Notes: generated by a model not told the origin, from the sequence alone. A stretch of 64,000 nucleotides of DNA from Rhodopseudomonas boonkerdii (GCF_021184025.1 NZ_CP036537.1:62001-126000); one strand, 5' to 3'. Shown: positions 18,146 through 28,322, counted from the first letter of the stretch. Translations and numbers: made by a program.

Positions 18146-20275
18146 ATGAACATCCAGTCCAAGATCGCGATCAAGCACTCCACCTGCCCGCATGACTGTC
18201 CATCGGCCTGCGGGCTCGATATCGAGGTGATCGACGGCCGATCAATCGGCCGGGTCCGCGGCTCCAAGCAACAGACCTACACCGCCGGCGTCGTCTGCGC
18301 GAAAGTCGCGCGCTATGCCGAGCGCATCCATCATCCCGAACGGCTGATGCATCCGATGCGCCGCACCGGCCCGAAGGGGTCCGGGCAATTTGCACGCATC
18401 ACCTGGGACGAGGCGCTGGACGAGATCGCCGCCAAGTTTAACGCAGTCGAGCGCGACTTCGGCGCGGAATCCGTCTGGCCCTATTACTATGCCGGCACCA
18501 TGGGCCTGGTGATGCGCGACGGGCTCAACCGCCTGACGCATGAAAAGAAATATTCGCGCTTCTACGGCACCATCTGCTCGACCATTGCCTGGGCCGGCTT
18601 CGCCGCCGGCACCGGCAAGATCGCCGGTGTCGATCCGCGCGAGATGGTGAAGTCGGACCTGATCGTGATTTGGGGCACCAATCCGGTCTCGACCCAGGTC
18701 AATGTGATGACCCATGCGACGAAGGCCCGCAAGGAACGCGGCGCGAAGATCGCGGCCATCGATATCTACGACAACGACACCATGAAGCAGGCGGACATCA
18801 AGATCCTGCTCCGCCCCGGCACCGATGGCGCGTTCGCCTGCGGTGTCATGCATGTGTTGTTTCGCGACGGCTTTGCCGATCGTGCCTATCTCGAAAAATT
18901 CACCGACGCCTCGCCCGAACTGGAATCGCATCTGGCGACACGCACGCCGGAATGGGCGTCGGCCATCTGCGGTGTACCGGCGTCGGAGATCGAAGCCTTC
19001 GCGCATCTGATCGGCAACACGCCGCGCAGCTTCTTTCGCCTCGGCTATGGTTTTACCCGCAGCCGCAACGGGGCGGCGCAGATGCATGCGGCGCTCTGCA
19101 TTCCTGCCGTCACCGGCGCCTGGCAGCATGAAGGCGGCGGCGCCTTCTTCAACAATGGCGCGATCTGGAAATTCGACAAGACGTTGATCGAGGGCCTTGA
19201 TCTCGTCGATCCCAAAGTGCGCCGCCTCGATCAATCCAGGATCGGCCGCATCCTCACCGGCGATGCGGAAGCCCTGCAGAACGGCCCGCCGGTCAAGGCG
19301 ATGCTGATCCAGAACACCAACCCCGTCACCGTCGCGCCGGAGCAGGCGCTGGTCCGGCAGGGCTTTGCCCGCGAGGACCTGTTCGTCGCCGTGCATGAGC
19401 AATTCATGACCGAAACGGCCATGATGGCCGATCTCGTGCTGCCGGCCACCATGTTCATGGAACATGACGATCTCTATTACGGCGGCGGCCATCAGCACAT
19501 CTCGGTCGGAGCAAAGCTGATCGATGCGCCGGAAGAGTGCCGGTCCAATCACGAAGTTCTGCAAGGTCTCGCCTCACGCCTTGGCGCCACGCATCGCGGC
19601 TTTGCGATGACATCGCGCGAGATGATCGACGAAACGCTAAGGAGCAGCGGCCGCGGCGGCATCGACGCGCTTGAGGCCGATATCTGGCGTGACCTGCAGC
19701 CGGATTTCCGCACGTCGCACTATCTTGACGGCTTCGCCCATGCAGACGGCAAATTCCATTTCAAGGCCGACTGGGCCAATGTGCCCCTCGCCAATGCCGG
19801 CCTGATGGGCGCGTGGGAAGACATGCCGTCCTTCCCCGACCACTGGGCCGTGATCGAGGCGATCGACGAGGCGCATCCGTTCCGCCTCGCCACCAGCCCG
19901 TCACGCAGCTTCCTGAATACGAGCTTCAATGAAACGCCGTCATCCCAGGCCCGCGAAGGAGCGCCGACGGTGATGATTCATCCGGTGGACGCTGCCGATC
20001 ACGGCATCGCCGACGGTGACGCCGTAACGCTCGGCAATCCGCGCGGCGAGACCACACTGACCGCACGCATCTTCGATGGCGTCAGGCGCGGCGTGCTGAT
20101 TGCGGAATCGATCTTCCCGAACAAATCCCATTTCGGCGGCCGCGGCATCAATATGCTGACGGGCGGTGAAGCGGTTGCACCCTATGGCGGCGCCGCATTT
20201 CACGACAACAAGGTGTGGGTGAAGAAGGCGCAACCCCGAACTGTCATCGCCCGGCTTGACCGGGCGATCCAGTAG
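18146..20275 (+). CDS. molybdopterin oxidoreductase with N-terminal 4Fe-4S cluster
   Basis: Molybdenum-cofactor enzyme of 709 aa of the DMSO-reductase superfamily. The N-terminus has a complete 4Fe-4S motif, C14-x3-C18-x3-C22-x28-C51 (TCPHDCPSACG ... GVVCAK). Cofactor-binding segments include IWGTNPVSTQVNVM, LIQNTNPVTVAPEQ and, in the C-terminal domain from about residue 575, FRLATSPSRSFLNTSF. No signal peptide is visible, so it is probably cytoplasmic. The donor or acceptor cannot be assigned. The final eleven residues (TVIARLDRAIQ) are encoded by an intergenic repeat that runs through the stop codon, so the native C-terminus has probably been extended. Confidence 0.85.
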   Translation: MNIQSKIAIKHSTCPHDCPSACGLDIEVIDGRSIGRVRGSKQQTYTAGVVCAKVARYAERIHHPERLMHPMRRTGPKGSGQFARITWDEALDEIAAKFNAVERDFGAESVWPYYYAGTMGLVMRDGLNRLTHEKKYSRFYGTICSTIAWAGFAAGTGKIAGVDPREMVKSDLIVIWGTNPVSTQVNVMTHATKARKERGAKIAAIDIYDNDTMKQADIKILLRPGTDGAFACGVMHVLFRDGFADRAYLEKFTDASPELESHLATRTPEWASAICGVPASEIEAFAHLIGNTPRSFFRLGYGFTRSRNGAAQMHAALCIPAVTGAWQHEGGGAFFNNGAIWKFDKTLIEGLDLVDPKVRRLDQSRIGRILTGDAEALQNGPPVKAMLIQNTNPVTVAPEQALVRQGFAREDLFVAVHEQFMTETAMMADLVLPATMFMEHDDLYYGGGHQHISVGAKLIDAPEECRSNHEVLQGLASRLGATHRGFAMTSREMIDETLRSSGRGGIDALEADIWRDLQPDFRTSHYLDGFAHADGKFHFKADWANVPLANAGLMGAWEDMPSFPDHWAVIEAIDEAHPFRLATSPSRSFLNTSFNETPSSQAREGAPTVMIHPVDAADHGIADGDAVTLGNPRGETTLTARIFDGVRRGVLIAESIFPNKSHFGGRGINMLTGGEAVAPYGGAAFHDNKVWVKKAQPRTVIARLDRAIQ

Positions 20276-20345
20276 ACACCGACCTAAGTGATTGAACACT
20301 CCAGTCGGTGTATACTGGATCACCCGCTTTCGCGGGTGATGACAA
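20242..20345. repeat. palindromic repeat, family B, copy 1
   Basis: About 104 bp: a CATCGCCCGGCTTGACCGGGCGATCC-type hairpin arm, a variable centre and GGATCACCCGC-TTTC-GCGGGTGAT at the other end. The left arm overlaps the last codons of the molybdopterin oxidoreductase. A second copy is at 29021-29134. This type is frequent in Bradyrhizobium relatives, where it often shows as LDRAIQ at protein C-termini. Confidence 0.8.
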
Positions 20346-20365
20346 GCGAGGACGTGATCAGCAAC

Positions 20366-22009
20366 TCACCGCGTATCCTCCAGAATCATATCCGACGCCT
20401 TCTCCGCGATCATGATCACCGGCGCGTTGGTATTGCCCGACATCAGATCCGGCATGATCGACGCATCGATCACGCGCAACCCTTCAAGTCCTCGCACACG
20501 CAGTCGCTGATCCACCACCGCCCGCGCATCGCTGCCCATGCGGCAGGTCGAGGTCGGGTGATAGACCGTGCTGCCACGTTTGCGACAGAAAGCGAGCCAA
20601 TCCTCGTCGGTCACCACACCCGGGCCAGGATCGACTTCTTTGGTGACGAACGGCTTCATGGCCGGCGCATTCAGGATCTTGCGCAGGATCTTGAGCCCTT
20701 CGACATTTGCGGTGCGATCCGTCTCCGTCGCCAGATAGTTGATGCGGATTTCCGGCGGCACCGAAGGATCGGCGCTCTTGATCTTGAGCGAGCCACGGCT
20801 CTCCGGACGCAACTGGCACACTGACGCCGAATAGCCCGAAAAGGTATGCAGTTTCTCGCCCATCTTGTCGGTCGAGAACGGAAGGAAGTGGATCTGGATA
20901 TCCGGCGAGGCCATGCGCGGATCGGTCTTGAAGAACGCGCCGGTGGTCCCCGCGGCGTAGGTCAGCGGTCCCTTGCGAAAGGCGGCGTATTTCAGCCCCA
21001 TCATCACCCGGCGAACCGGATGATTGACGTAATCATTGAGCGTAATCTTCTGCGGGCACTCCATCACCATGCGTACCTGCATGTGATCCTGCAGATCCGC
21101 ACCGACGCCCGGCGCGTCGAGCAGAACATCGATCCCGTGCTGTTTCAACAGATCTGCGGGGCCAACACCGGAGAGCTGCAGCAACTGCGGCGAATTATAT
21201 GCGCCGCTCGATATCAGCACTTCCTTGCGCGCGAAGGCCGTCTTGACCTTACCATGCTGCTTGAACTGCACGCCCACCGCACGCTTACCCTCGAAGACGA
21301 GACGCTGGGCCGGCGCATCGGTCTCGACACGCAGATTGCCGTGGCCGTTCTTCAGCGCCGGCCGCAGATAAGCGCGCGCCGTCGAGGCACGGCGACCGCC
21401 TTTGGTCGTGGTCTGAAACCAGCCGGCACCTTCCTGCGTCGCACCGTTGAAGTCGTTGTTCACCGGAAGGCCGGTCTGCGCCGCCGCGACGATAAACGCT
21501 TCCGACAGCGGATCGGGACAGCGCGAATCCGACACCGGCAGCGGACCGCCGACACCGTGATAGTCGTCAGGCCCCCGCGCCTGATTCTCCGCTTTCTTGA
21601 AATAAGGCAGCACGTCGTCATAGCCCCAACCTGCATTGCCGAGTTGCCGCCAGCGATCGTAATCTTCGTGCTGGCCGCGCACATAGAGCAGGCCGTTGAT
21701 GGAGCTGGAGCCGCCAAGCACCTTGCCGCGCGGCTGAAACACCTTGCGGTCGTTGAGACCGGGCTCGGGTTCGGTCTCATACATCCAGTTGACGGATTTT
21801 TCCTTGAACAGCTTGCCGTAGCCAAGCGGGACATGGATCCAGATGTTGCGGTCCTGCGGGCCGGCCTCGAGCAGCAGCACCGAGAATTTGCCTGATGCCG
21901 ACAGGCGATTGGCGAGCACGCAGCCGGCCGAGCCGGCTCCCACAATGACGTAATCGGCCTCGATGGCATCCGCCGGCAATCGTCGCGCCGACGCAGTTGA
22001 ACCGTTCAT
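20366..22009 (-). CDS. GMC-family FAD oxidoreductase (choline dehydrogenase-like)
   Basis: Flavoprotein of 547 aa. The N-terminal ADP-binding motif is VIVGAGSAGCVLANRLS. GMC signature 1 is FQPRGKVLGGSSSINGLLYVRG and signature 2 is ISSGAYNSPQLLQLSGVGP. The C-terminal active-site region has YHPTSTCRMG and the segment NTNAPVIMIAEKASDMI. The family oxidises alcohols including choline, polyethylene glycol and long-chain alcohols; no betaine aldehyde dehydrogenase is nearby, so choline is unproven. GGGGGAAAC precedes the ATG. It is divergent from a CoA transferase gene across 293 bp in which I see no other gene. Confidence 0.88.
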   Translation of the reverse strand: MNGSTASARRLPADAIEADYVIVGAGSAGCVLANRLSASGKFSVLLLEAGPQDRNIWIHVPLGYGKLFKEKSVNWMYETEPEPGLNDRKVFQPRGKVLGGSSSINGLLYVRGQHEDYDRWRQLGNAGWGYDDVLPYFKKAENQARGPDDYHGVGGPLPVSDSRCPDPLSEAFIVAAAQTGLPVNNDFNGATQEGAGWFQTTTKGGRRASTARAYLRPALKNGHGNLRVETDAPAQRLVFEGKRAVGVQFKQHGKVKTAFARKEVLISSGAYNSPQLLQLSGVGPADLLKQHGIDVLLDAPGVGADLQDHMQVRMVMECPQKITLNDYVNHPVRRVMMGLKYAAFRKGPLTYAAGTTGAFFKTDPRMASPDIQIHFLPFSTDKMGEKLHTFSGYSASVCQLRPESRGSLKIKSADPSVPPEIRINYLATETDRTANVEGLKILRKILNAPAMKPFVTKEVDPGPGVVTDEDWLAFCRKRGSTVYHPTSTCRMGSDARAVVDQRLRVRGLEGLRVIDASIMPDLMSGNTNAPVIMIAEKASDMILEDTR

Positions 22010-22302
22010 GTTTCCCCCGAATGGTTTTCAGCAACTGAAAACGGAAATCAGAGGGAAGTAAATGGGACGAAAATCGGCGCATGGCCGGCATGCGCCGCTT
22101 TCCGCCCGTGGTGCGATTGCCCAATGCGCGGAGTGATCGATGCACGACCACTTTGGTAGCGACAGGCTGCGATTTTGTGCGCTGCCGCGTGCATAGCCGC
22201 ATGCGTCGCCGCGGCCAAATGATGCTTGCCCTTGCCACGCGGCGCGGTAACAGTTTTCCGCAATAAACCGGCACCGCCGGACCAACAACACGGGAAACGC
22301 AC

Positions 22303-23382
22303 GTGACGGACGCCAAACTCTCCGGCCCGCTGAAGGGCACGCGCATTGTCGAATTCGCCGGCATCGGCCCTGGTCCCTTCGCCTGCATGCTGCTTGCCGA
22401 TATGGGTGCCGAAGTCATCACGCTGGTACGTCCCAAGCAAATGCCGAAAGGCGCGGCCGCGCGCGGCCGCAAGATCGTCGAGGTCGATCTCAAGGATAAA
22501 GCCAGCATCGCGCAGGTGCTGTCGCTGCTCGATGGCGCCGATGCGCTCGTCGAGGGCTATCGTCCCGGCGTGATGGAGCGCCTTGGCCTCGGGCCTGATG
22601 TCGCGCTCGGCCGCAACAAAAAACTCGTCTATGGCCGCATGACCGGCTGGGGACAGGACGGCCCGCTCGCGCAAGCCGCCGGCCATGACATCAACTACAT
22701 TTCCATTACCGGCGCTCTCGCCGCCATCGGCGGCGCCGACAAACCGGTGCCGCCGCTCAACCTCGTCGGCGATTTCGGCGGCGGCTCCATGTATCTCGTG
22801 ATGGGCATGCTCGCCGCGATGCTCGAAGCCAACAAGTCGGGCCAGGGTCAGGTGGTGGATGCCGCCATGTGCGACGGCGCGGCCTCGCTGATCACCATGT
22901 TTTTCGATATGACCGCGGCCGGCCGCTGGAAGGAACAGCGCGAAGCCAACATGCTGGACGGCGGCGCGCATTTCTACGGCGTCTATGAATGCAGCTGCGG
23001 CAATTTCATCTCGATCGGCTCCATCGAGCCGCAATTCTACGCGCAACTGCGGGAGCTCGCCGGCCTCGGTGAGAGCTGCTTCGATGCGCAGATGGACCAG
23101 AAGCAGTGGGCCGCCCTGAAAGACAAGCTCGTCGCCGTATTCAAGACCAAGAGCCGCGACGAATGGTGCAGGATCATGGAAGGCACCGATGTGTGCTTCG
23201 CACCGGTGCTGACCATGTCGGAAGCGACCAGGCATCCGCATATGGTGGCGCGCGAAGTCTTCATCCAGCACGACGGCGCGACGCAGCCGGGACCAGCGCC
23301 GCGCTTCTCGCGCACGCCATCAGCGGCACGCATGCCAGTGAAGGCGGAGCTGGGTGAGGCCGTGAAGGACTGGGCAAACTAG
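22303..23382 (+). CDS. class III CoA-transferase (CaiB/BaiF; alpha-methylacyl-CoA racemase-like)
   Basis: Cytoplasmic protein of 359 aa. The N-terminus GPLKGTRIVEFAGIGPGPFACMLLADMGAEVI is typical of alpha-methylacyl-CoA racemases and class III CoA transferases. The catalytic Asp is in VVDAAMCDGA, preceded by the GDFGGGSMYLVMGMLAAM helix. GWGQDGPLAQAAGHDINYIS is the conserved substrate loop. It would racemise 2-methyl-branched acyl-CoAs or move CoA between acids. It starts with GTG and has GGGAA eight bases upstream. It is shorter than most CoA transferases (about 400 aa), which favours the racemase reading. Confidence 0.85.
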   Translation: MTDAKLSGPLKGTRIVEFAGIGPGPFACMLLADMGAEVITLVRPKQMPKGAAARGRKIVEVDLKDKASIAQVLSLLDGADALVEGYRPGVMERLGLGPDVALGRNKKLVYGRMTGWGQDGPLAQAAGHDINYISITGALAAIGGADKPVPPLNLVGDFGGGSMYLVMGMLAAMLEANKSGQGQVVDAAMCDGAASLITMFFDMTAAGRWKEQREANMLDGGAHFYGVYECSCGNFISIGSIEPQFYAQLRELAGLGESCFDAQMDQKQWAALKDKLVAVFKTKSRDEWCRIMEGTDVCFAPVLTMSEATRHPHMVAREVFIQHDGATQPGPAPRFSRTPSAARMPVKAELGEAVKDWAN

Positions 23383-23413
23383 AGCACTCTCGAAGAGGAA
23401 GCGCGCCTCTTAT

Positions 23414-23443
23414 CCCTCCCCGGAGCGAAGCGACTGGGGAGGG
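23414..23443. terminator. hairpin between convergent genes
   Basis: CCCTCCCC and GGGGAGGG form an 8-bp stem with a 14-base loop between the convergent CoA-transferase and adenosine kinase genes; A-rich on the plus strand and T-rich on the minus strand (TTTCTTTCCC precedes it). It may stop either transcript or be a repeat remnant. Confidence 0.45.
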
Positions 23444-23452
23444 AAAGAAAGA

Positions 23453-24454
23453 TCAAACCGGCAGGCCGTTCTTCTGCGCCAGCTCCTTCAGCGACACCTG
23501 CGGGCGGGCGCCGATATGCTGGATCACTTCGGCCGCCGCGAGCGCGCCGAGCTTGCCGGCATTTTCATAACCGACATTGCGCACGAGACCGAACAGGAAG
23601 CCAGCCGCGAACAGGTCGCCGGCACCCGTGGTATCCACCAGCTTCTCGATCTTGTGTGCGGGCACGGCCACCACGCCTTCGGCCGAAACCACGACACAGC
23701 CCTTCTCGCTGCGGGTGACGACGCCGAGCCGGATATCCTTGCGGAGTTCGCCGAGCGCCGCGTCGAAATCATCGGTCTCGTAGAGCGAGCTCAGCTCGGA
23801 CTCGTTCGCGAAAATAATATCGACGGTGCCGTTGCGCATCAGGTCGAGGAATTCGCTGCGATAGCGGCCCACGCAGAACGCGTCCGACAGCGTCAAGGCG
23901 ACCTTTCGGCCGGCGTCATGAGCAATCTTCGAAGCCTTGATGAAGGCTTCCTTGGCGCTGGTCGGATCCCACAGATAGCCTTCGAGATAGATATATTGCG
24001 AGGCCGCGATCGCCGCCGGATCGATATCCTCCGGGGTCAGGTCCTGCGCGGCGCCGAGATAGGTGTTCATGGTGCGCTCGCCATCCGGCGTCACCAGGAT
24101 ATAGGAACAGCCGGTGGCCGGGCCGGCCGCCGCCGGCTTGGTCTCGTAGGCCACGCCGGCGGCGCGGATGTCGTGGATATAGAGCGTGCCGATCTGGTCG
24201 TCCTTGACCTTGCCGACATAAGCGACGCTGGCGCCGAGGCTGGCGAGGCCAACGATGGTGTTGGCCGCCGAGCCGCCCGACATTTCCGTGGCCGGGCCCA
24301 TCGCGTCATAGATCGCCTTGGCACGGGCTTCGTCGATCAGCGCCATGCCGCCCTTGTTCATCTGATGGGTGGCGAGAAATGCGTCGTCGGTCTGCACCAG
24401 CACGTCGAAGATCGCGTTGCCGATCGCAAGCACGTCGTATTTCGCTGAAGTCAT
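23453..24454 (-). CDS. adenosine kinase / PfkB-family sugar kinase
   Basis: PfkB/ribokinase-family kinase of 333 aa. The N-terminal YDVLAIGNAIFDVLV and EMSGGSAANTIVGLASLGA (substrate-side Gly-Gly) and the C-terminal PfkB signature DTTGAGDLFAAGFLFG with the catalytic Asp are all present. NESELSSLYE is the usual N-x-x-E metal/phosphate motif. Rhizobiales orthologues are annotated as adenosine kinase, which would recycle adenosine released from S-adenosylhomocysteine breakdown; other nucleoside or sugar substrates cannot be excluded. No strong ribosome binding site is visible. Confidence 0.82.
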   Translation of the reverse strand: MTSAKYDVLAIGNAIFDVLVQTDDAFLATHQMNKGGMALIDEARAKAIYDAMGPATEMSGGSAANTIVGLASLGASVAYVGKVKDDQIGTLYIHDIRAAGVAYETKPAAAGPATGCSYILVTPDGERTMNTYLGAAQDLTPEDIDPAAIAASQYIYLEGYLWDPTSAKEAFIKASKIAHDAGRKVALTLSDAFCVGRYRSEFLDLMRNGTVDIIFANESELSSLYETDDFDAALGELRKDIRLGVVTRSEKGCVVVSAEGVVAVPAHKIEKLVDTTGAGDLFAAGFLFGLVRNVGYENAGKLGALAAAEVIQHIGARPQVSLKELAQKNGLPV

Positions 24455-24583
24455 TAAGATTATCCCGTTGCGGCGATTGCGGGGGCGGGGCGAATGGTTT
24501 TCAACTCATCCCGCTGCGGCCTGATGGCTGCGACTATCACACCCCGCCCGGCGCCAGCAAGGATGCCTCCCCGTGACGGTTCC

Positions 24584-26131
24584 ATGATCCGCTCCATTTT
24601 GATGGTTTCCACGGGCACGCTGGCCTCGCGCCTGCTCGGTTTCGTGCGCGACGCCATGGTCGCGGCATTGCTGGGCGCGGGCGCCGTTGCGGATGCCTTT
24701 CTGGTGGCGTTTCAGCTGGTCAATGTGGTGCGCCGCCTGCTCACCGAGGGGGCGCTGAATGCCGCGCTGATTCCGGCATGGGCGCGCATCGACGCCCGCG
24801 AAGGACCGGAGGCTGCTGCGGCTTTTGCGGGCCGTGTCCTTTGCACCGTCGGCGTGGCCGTGCTCGTTGCCGCGCTCCTCATCGGCCTGGCGATGCCGAC
24901 GGTCATTGCGCTGGTTGCGCCTGGCTTTATCGGCCATCCCGCGCTGCAGCTGGCAGTCGATCATGCGCGGCTGATGCTGCCTTATCTCGCCTTTGCTGGA
25001 CCGGTCACCGTGATGATGGGGCTCTACAATGCGCAGGGACGGTTCGCGCTCACGGCGTTTTCTCCGCTGTTGTTCAATGGCGCGTTGATTGCGGTGATGA
25101 CGCTACTGCTGGCGTTTCCGCAGGCCGCGACCACTGCCGCTATGGCCATGGCGGCGACCGTCGGAATCGCCGGTTTTCTGCAGTTGTCGATGCTCTCGCT
25201 GCGGCAACACGGCGGCAGACTTGCGGCACCCTTGCGACTGTCGTTCGATCACCAGATGCGCGATTTTTTCCGCAAGGCACTGCCCGGAATGGTCGCCAGT
25301 TCCGGCCCGCAGCTCCTCATCGTCGGCGCCGCCATCGTCGCCTCGACAATGCCCTCAGCCGTCTCATGGCTGTACTTCGCCAATCGCCTGATCGAACTGC
25401 CGCTCGGCATCGTCGGCACCGCGATGGGCACGGTGCTGATCCCGGAATTGACGCGCGCGGCGCGCGAGGACGATCACGCGATGATGACCCATGCGCAATC
25501 GCGCGGGATCGAACTGGCCATCGGCCTCACATTGCCGGCGACACTGGGACTCATCGTGCTGAGCGAGCCCATCGTCCGGCTGCTGTTCGAACACGGCGCC
25601 TTCACCGCGCATGACGCGGCGGCCACCGCCCAGGCATTACTCTGGCTCGCGCTTGCATTGCCGGCGCATGTGCTGATCAAGGCGCTGTCGCCGGCCTTTT
25701 TCGCGCGCGAGAACACGCATACGCCACTGGTCGTGACGCTGGTCGGTCTGGCGGTCGCGATCGTCGCCGCTTATTTGCTCGGCGCATCTTTCGGCGCAAG
25801 CGGCATCGCGGCGGCGATTGCGCTGGCGGCGTGGAGCAGTGCGGCCGTGCTGATGATCCAGGCCGGCCGCACGTTCGGCTGGGCGATCGATGCGGATGCG
25901 AAACGGCGGCTGCCGGTTATCGTGCTGGCGGCGGCTCTCATGGGCGCGCTGCTGTGGCTGCTAGCGCAGGCGATGCCCACCGCCGATCACAAGCTCGGCC
26001 GGGCAGCTTTGCTGGCGCTCCAGATCGCATGCGGGCTGGCGATCTACGCGGTACCGCTCATGCTCACCGGCACATTGCGCTGGCGGGATGTCCGCGCATC
26101 GCTCAAGAAGTCACGCGACACCGCTGCATGA
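24584..26131 (+). CDS. murJ: lipid II flippase MurJ
   Basis: Polytopic inner-membrane protein of 515 aa that moves lipid II to the periplasm for peptidoglycan synthesis. The MviN/MurJ pattern is clear: [40 protein letters not shown] at the N-terminus, with [15 protein letters not shown], about 14 helices and the internal [14 protein letters not shown] segment. The ATG at 24584 fits the family start; upstream in-frame codons from 24494 encode a non-conserved tail. It precedes trpS on the same strand. Confidence 0.93.
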   Translation: MIRSILMVSTGTLASRLLGFVRDAMVAALLGAGAVADAFLVAFQLVNVVRRLLTEGALNAALIPAWARIDAREGPEAAAAFAGRVLCTVGVAVLVAALLIGLAMPTVIALVAPGFIGHPALQLAVDHARLMLPYLAFAGPVTVMMGLYNAQGRFALTAFSPLLFNGALIAVMTLLLAFPQAATTAAMAMAATVGIAGFLQLSMLSLRQHGGRLAAPLRLSFDHQMRDFFRKALPGMVASSGPQLLIVGAAIVASTMPSAVSWLYFANRLIELPLGIVGTAMGTVLIPELTRAAREDDHAMMTHAQSRGIELAIGLTLPATLGLIVLSEPIVRLLFEHGAFTAHDAAATAQALLWLALALPAHVLIKALSPAFFARENTHTPLVVTLVGLAVAIVAAYLLGASFGASGIAAAIALAAWSSAAVLMIQAGRTFGWAIDADAKRRLPVIVLAAALMGALLWLLAQAMPTADHKLGRAALLALQIACGLAIYAVPLMLTGTLRWRDVRASLKKSRDTAA

Positions 26132-26222
26132 CCTCACGAGATTGATCATGGACGCCGCGCGGCGCCTGTGGCAAGGGACGCCGCGGCCCGCATTCCACCA
26201 CGGGCCTAGAAGGAACTCGGCT

Positions 26223-27299
26223 ATGTCATCTGCTTCAACGGCATCCACCCCCGCATTTACCCAGCGCGTCTTTTCCGGCGTCCAGCCGACCGGCAATCTG
26301 CATCTCGGTAACTATCTCGGCGCCATCGTCAACTTCGTCAAATTGCAGGAGCAGTACAGCTGCCTGTATTGCGTCGTGGACATGCATGCGATCACCGTAG
26401 CCCCCAGTGTCTGGGGCGGCCCGGACGAGCTGCGCCGCTGCACCCGTGAAGTCACCGCCGCCTTCATCGCCGCGGGCATCGATCCGAAAAAGCAGATCAT
26501 CTTCAACCAGAGCCAGGTCGCCGGCCATGCCGAGCTCACCTGGGTGTTCAATTGCGTCGCACGCCTCGGCTGGCTGAACCGCATGACCCAGTTCAAGGAG
26601 AAGGCCGGCAAAGACCGCGAAAACGCGTCCGTGGGTCTCTACGACTATCCCGTACTGATGGCCGCCGATATCCTGCTGTATCGTGCCACGCATGTGCCTG
26701 TCGGCGAAGACCAGAAGCAGCATCTCGAACTCGCACGCGACATCGCACAGAAGTTCAATAACGACTTCTCCGAATCCATCGCGAAGCAGGGCCACAAAGG
26801 TTCCTACTTCCCGCAGCCCGAGCCTGTCATCACCGGCCCGGCGACGCGCGTGATGAGCCTGCGCGACGGCACCAAGAAAATGTCGAAGTCCGATCCGTCG
26901 GATTATTCGCGCATCAATCTCACCGATGACGCCGACGCCATCGCGCAAAAAATCCGCAAGGCGAAGACCGATCCGGAGCCGTTGCCGTCCGAAGAAAAGG
27001 GCCTCGAGCCGCGGCCGGAAGCCGACAATCTCGTCGGCATCTACGCCGCGCTGTCGGGCCGCAGCAAGGCCGACATTCTTGGCGAATTCGGCGGCGCGCA
27101 GTTCTCTGGCTTCAAGGCCAATCTCGTCGACCTCGCCGTTGAAAAACTGTCGCCGATCGCAAACGAGATGAAGCGGCTGTCGGCGGATCACGCTTATGTC
27201 GACGCCGTGCTTGCCGACGGCAGCGACCGCGCGCGGGCGATTGCGGATGAAACCATGGTATCCGTGAAGGATATCATGGGCTTTGTACGCAAACGGTAA
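26223..27299 (+). CDS. trpS: tryptophanyl-tRNA synthetase
   Basis: Class I aminoacyl-tRNA synthetase of 358 aa. It charges tRNA-Trp in the cytoplasm. The HIGH-equivalent is GNLHLGNY and the KMSKS loop is [10 protein letters not shown]; the GVQPTGN N-terminal motif is typical of TrpRS. Length is normal for the bacterial enzyme. The ATG at 26223 follows AAGGAA; the longer reading from 26088 overlaps murJ and lacks homology-like sequence. Confidence 0.96.
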   Translation: MSSASTASTPAFTQRVFSGVQPTGNLHLGNYLGAIVNFVKLQEQYSCLYCVVDMHAITVAPSVWGGPDELRRCTREVTAAFIAAGIDPKKQIIFNQSQVAGHAELTWVFNCVARLGWLNRMTQFKEKAGKDRENASVGLYDYPVLMAADILLYRATHVPVGEDQKQHLELARDIAQKFNNDFSESIAKQGHKGSYFPQPEPVITGPATRVMSLRDGTKKMSKSDPSDYSRINLTDDADAIAQKIRKAKTDPEPLPSEEKGLEPRPEADNLVGIYAALSGRSKADILGEFGGAQFSGFKANLVDLAVEKLSPIANEMKRLSADHAYVDAVLADGSDRARAIADETMVSVKDIMGFVRKR

Positions 27300-27311
27300 T
27301 CATACGGAACC

Positions 27312-27361
27312 GTGCCCCGGGCGCGATGCGGCGCGGAGTGACGCTTCACGTCCCGGGGCAC
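27312..27361. repeat. palindromic repeat, family C, copy 1 (short)
   Basis: GTGCCCCGGG and CCCGGGGCAC form a perfect 10-bp inverted repeat around a 30-base centre with GCGATGCGGCG. It is 12 bp after the trpS stop and may also act in termination. A longer relative is at 41311-41437. Confidence 0.65.
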
Positions 27362-27492
27362 GATCTTCCTTTCAACGCGACCGATTCCATTTCTTCGCCA
27401 CAATCGTCGCGGCGCAGGCTTATGCCTGCGTCGCGCTTGTCGAATGCGCATGCGCCGTGGCAGCATGAGGGAGTGAGCCAGTTTTTCTCAGA

Positions 27493-27542
27493 ACATGATC
27501 TGATCCGAAACCGGTATCCACTTTTCGGGATCATGCTCTAGC
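27493..27542. repeat. palindromic repeat, family F
   Basis: About 50 bp: CATGATCTGATCCGAAA, a short centre with CCGGTATCCAC, and TTTTCGGGATCATGCTC. Elements of this pattern are dispersed in many rhizobial genomes. It ends 13 bp before the universal stress protein gene. Confidence 0.65.
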
Positions 27543-27554
27543 ATCGGGACATGC

Positions 27555-28049
27555 ATGAGCGCACAGCGACGTAGTTACGAAAGCGGCCACAAGCCGAAAT
27601 GCCTCGTGGTGGTCGACGACAGCGAGGAATGGGATCGCGCGGTGTATTACGCCAGCCGCTGGGCCGTGCGTGTCGGCGGCGGCGTGGTGATGCTGCGGGT
27701 CATCGAGACCGAAGACCGTAACCAGCAATGGCTCGGCGTTGCCGAGGTGATGCGCGCCGAAGCCGAGGAAGGCGCCAATGCCGCGCTCGACCGCGCCTCC
27801 GGCCGCGCCAACGGCCTCGCCGCCATCACCCCGGAGCGTGTGATCCGCGAGGGCGAGCCGACCGCGCAGATCCTCGACGTGATCGACAAGGACGTGGACA
27901 TTTCCATGCTGGTGCTGGCGGCCTCCGCCGGCGCCGAAGGGCCGGGGCCGATCGTCACCATGATCTCGAAGATGGTCGGGACATTTCCGGTGCCGGTGGT
28001 GGTGGTACCGGGCAGCCTGACGGATCTGGATATCGACGGGCTGTCGTAG
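27555..28049 (+). CDS. universal stress protein (UspA fold)
   Basis: Small cytoplasmic protein of 164 aa with one Usp domain: CLVVVDDSEEWDRAVYYASRWA at the N-terminus, VVMLRVIE, and the C-terminal hydrophobic strands ISMLVLAAS and PVPVVVVPG. The usual ATP-binding G-2x-G-9x-G-S/T motif is only partly present (GAEGPGPIVTMISKM), so nucleotide binding is uncertain. The role would be in stress survival, inferred from family. It begins 13 bp after a family F repeat. Confidence 0.85.
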   Translation: MSAQRRSYESGHKPKCLVVVDDSEEWDRAVYYASRWAVRVGGGVVMLRVIETEDRNQQWLGVAEVMRAEAEEGANAALDRASGRANGLAAITPERVIREGEPTAQILDVIDKDVDISMLVLAASAGAEGPGPIVTMISKMVGTFPVPVVVVPGSLTDLDIDGLS

Positions 28050-28083
28050 GCCCAAACACCGGCCTCAGACCCCAAACACCGCT

Positions 28084-28191
28084 CTCATGGTGAGGAGGCG
28101 CGAAGCGCCGTCTCGAACCATGAGCTGGCCTGGCTCCGGGTCTGCGGCTCCCCTTCGAGACGCGCGCGATGCGCGCTCCTCAGGGTGAGGG
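28084..28191. repeat. paired-hairpin repeat, family A, copy 1
   Basis: About 108 bp. Unit 1: CTCATGGTGAGGAGG ... CGTCTCGAACCATGAG. Unit 2: CTTCGAGACGCGCGCGATG ... GCGCTCCTCAGGGTGAGG. Each unit folds on itself, and the two are also partly complementary. It fills most of the gap between the stress protein and the Nfu gene. Confidence 0.85.
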
Positions 28192-28322
28192 CGGAGTTTT
28201 CTCAGAATGAGAGACGGAGTGTGCGAGAAGAGGTAAAAGCACCTTGATTCGTGCCTTTTCCGTCGCCATCTGCTACGGACAGCCCACGCGCCGGCCTTGA
28301 ACCGGCGACGCAGGAGAGATCG

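Noticed and set aside
22048..23271. Minus-strand frame of about 400 codons
   Set aside because: Opposite to the class III CoA-transferase, which has catalytic motifs; the frame has a shadow-type composition.
23383..23452. Clear one-direction terminator between the CoA-transferase and adenosine kinase genes
   Set aside because: The stem is good but the loop is 14 bases and neither strand has an immediate T-run; kept only as a possible bidirectional hairpin.
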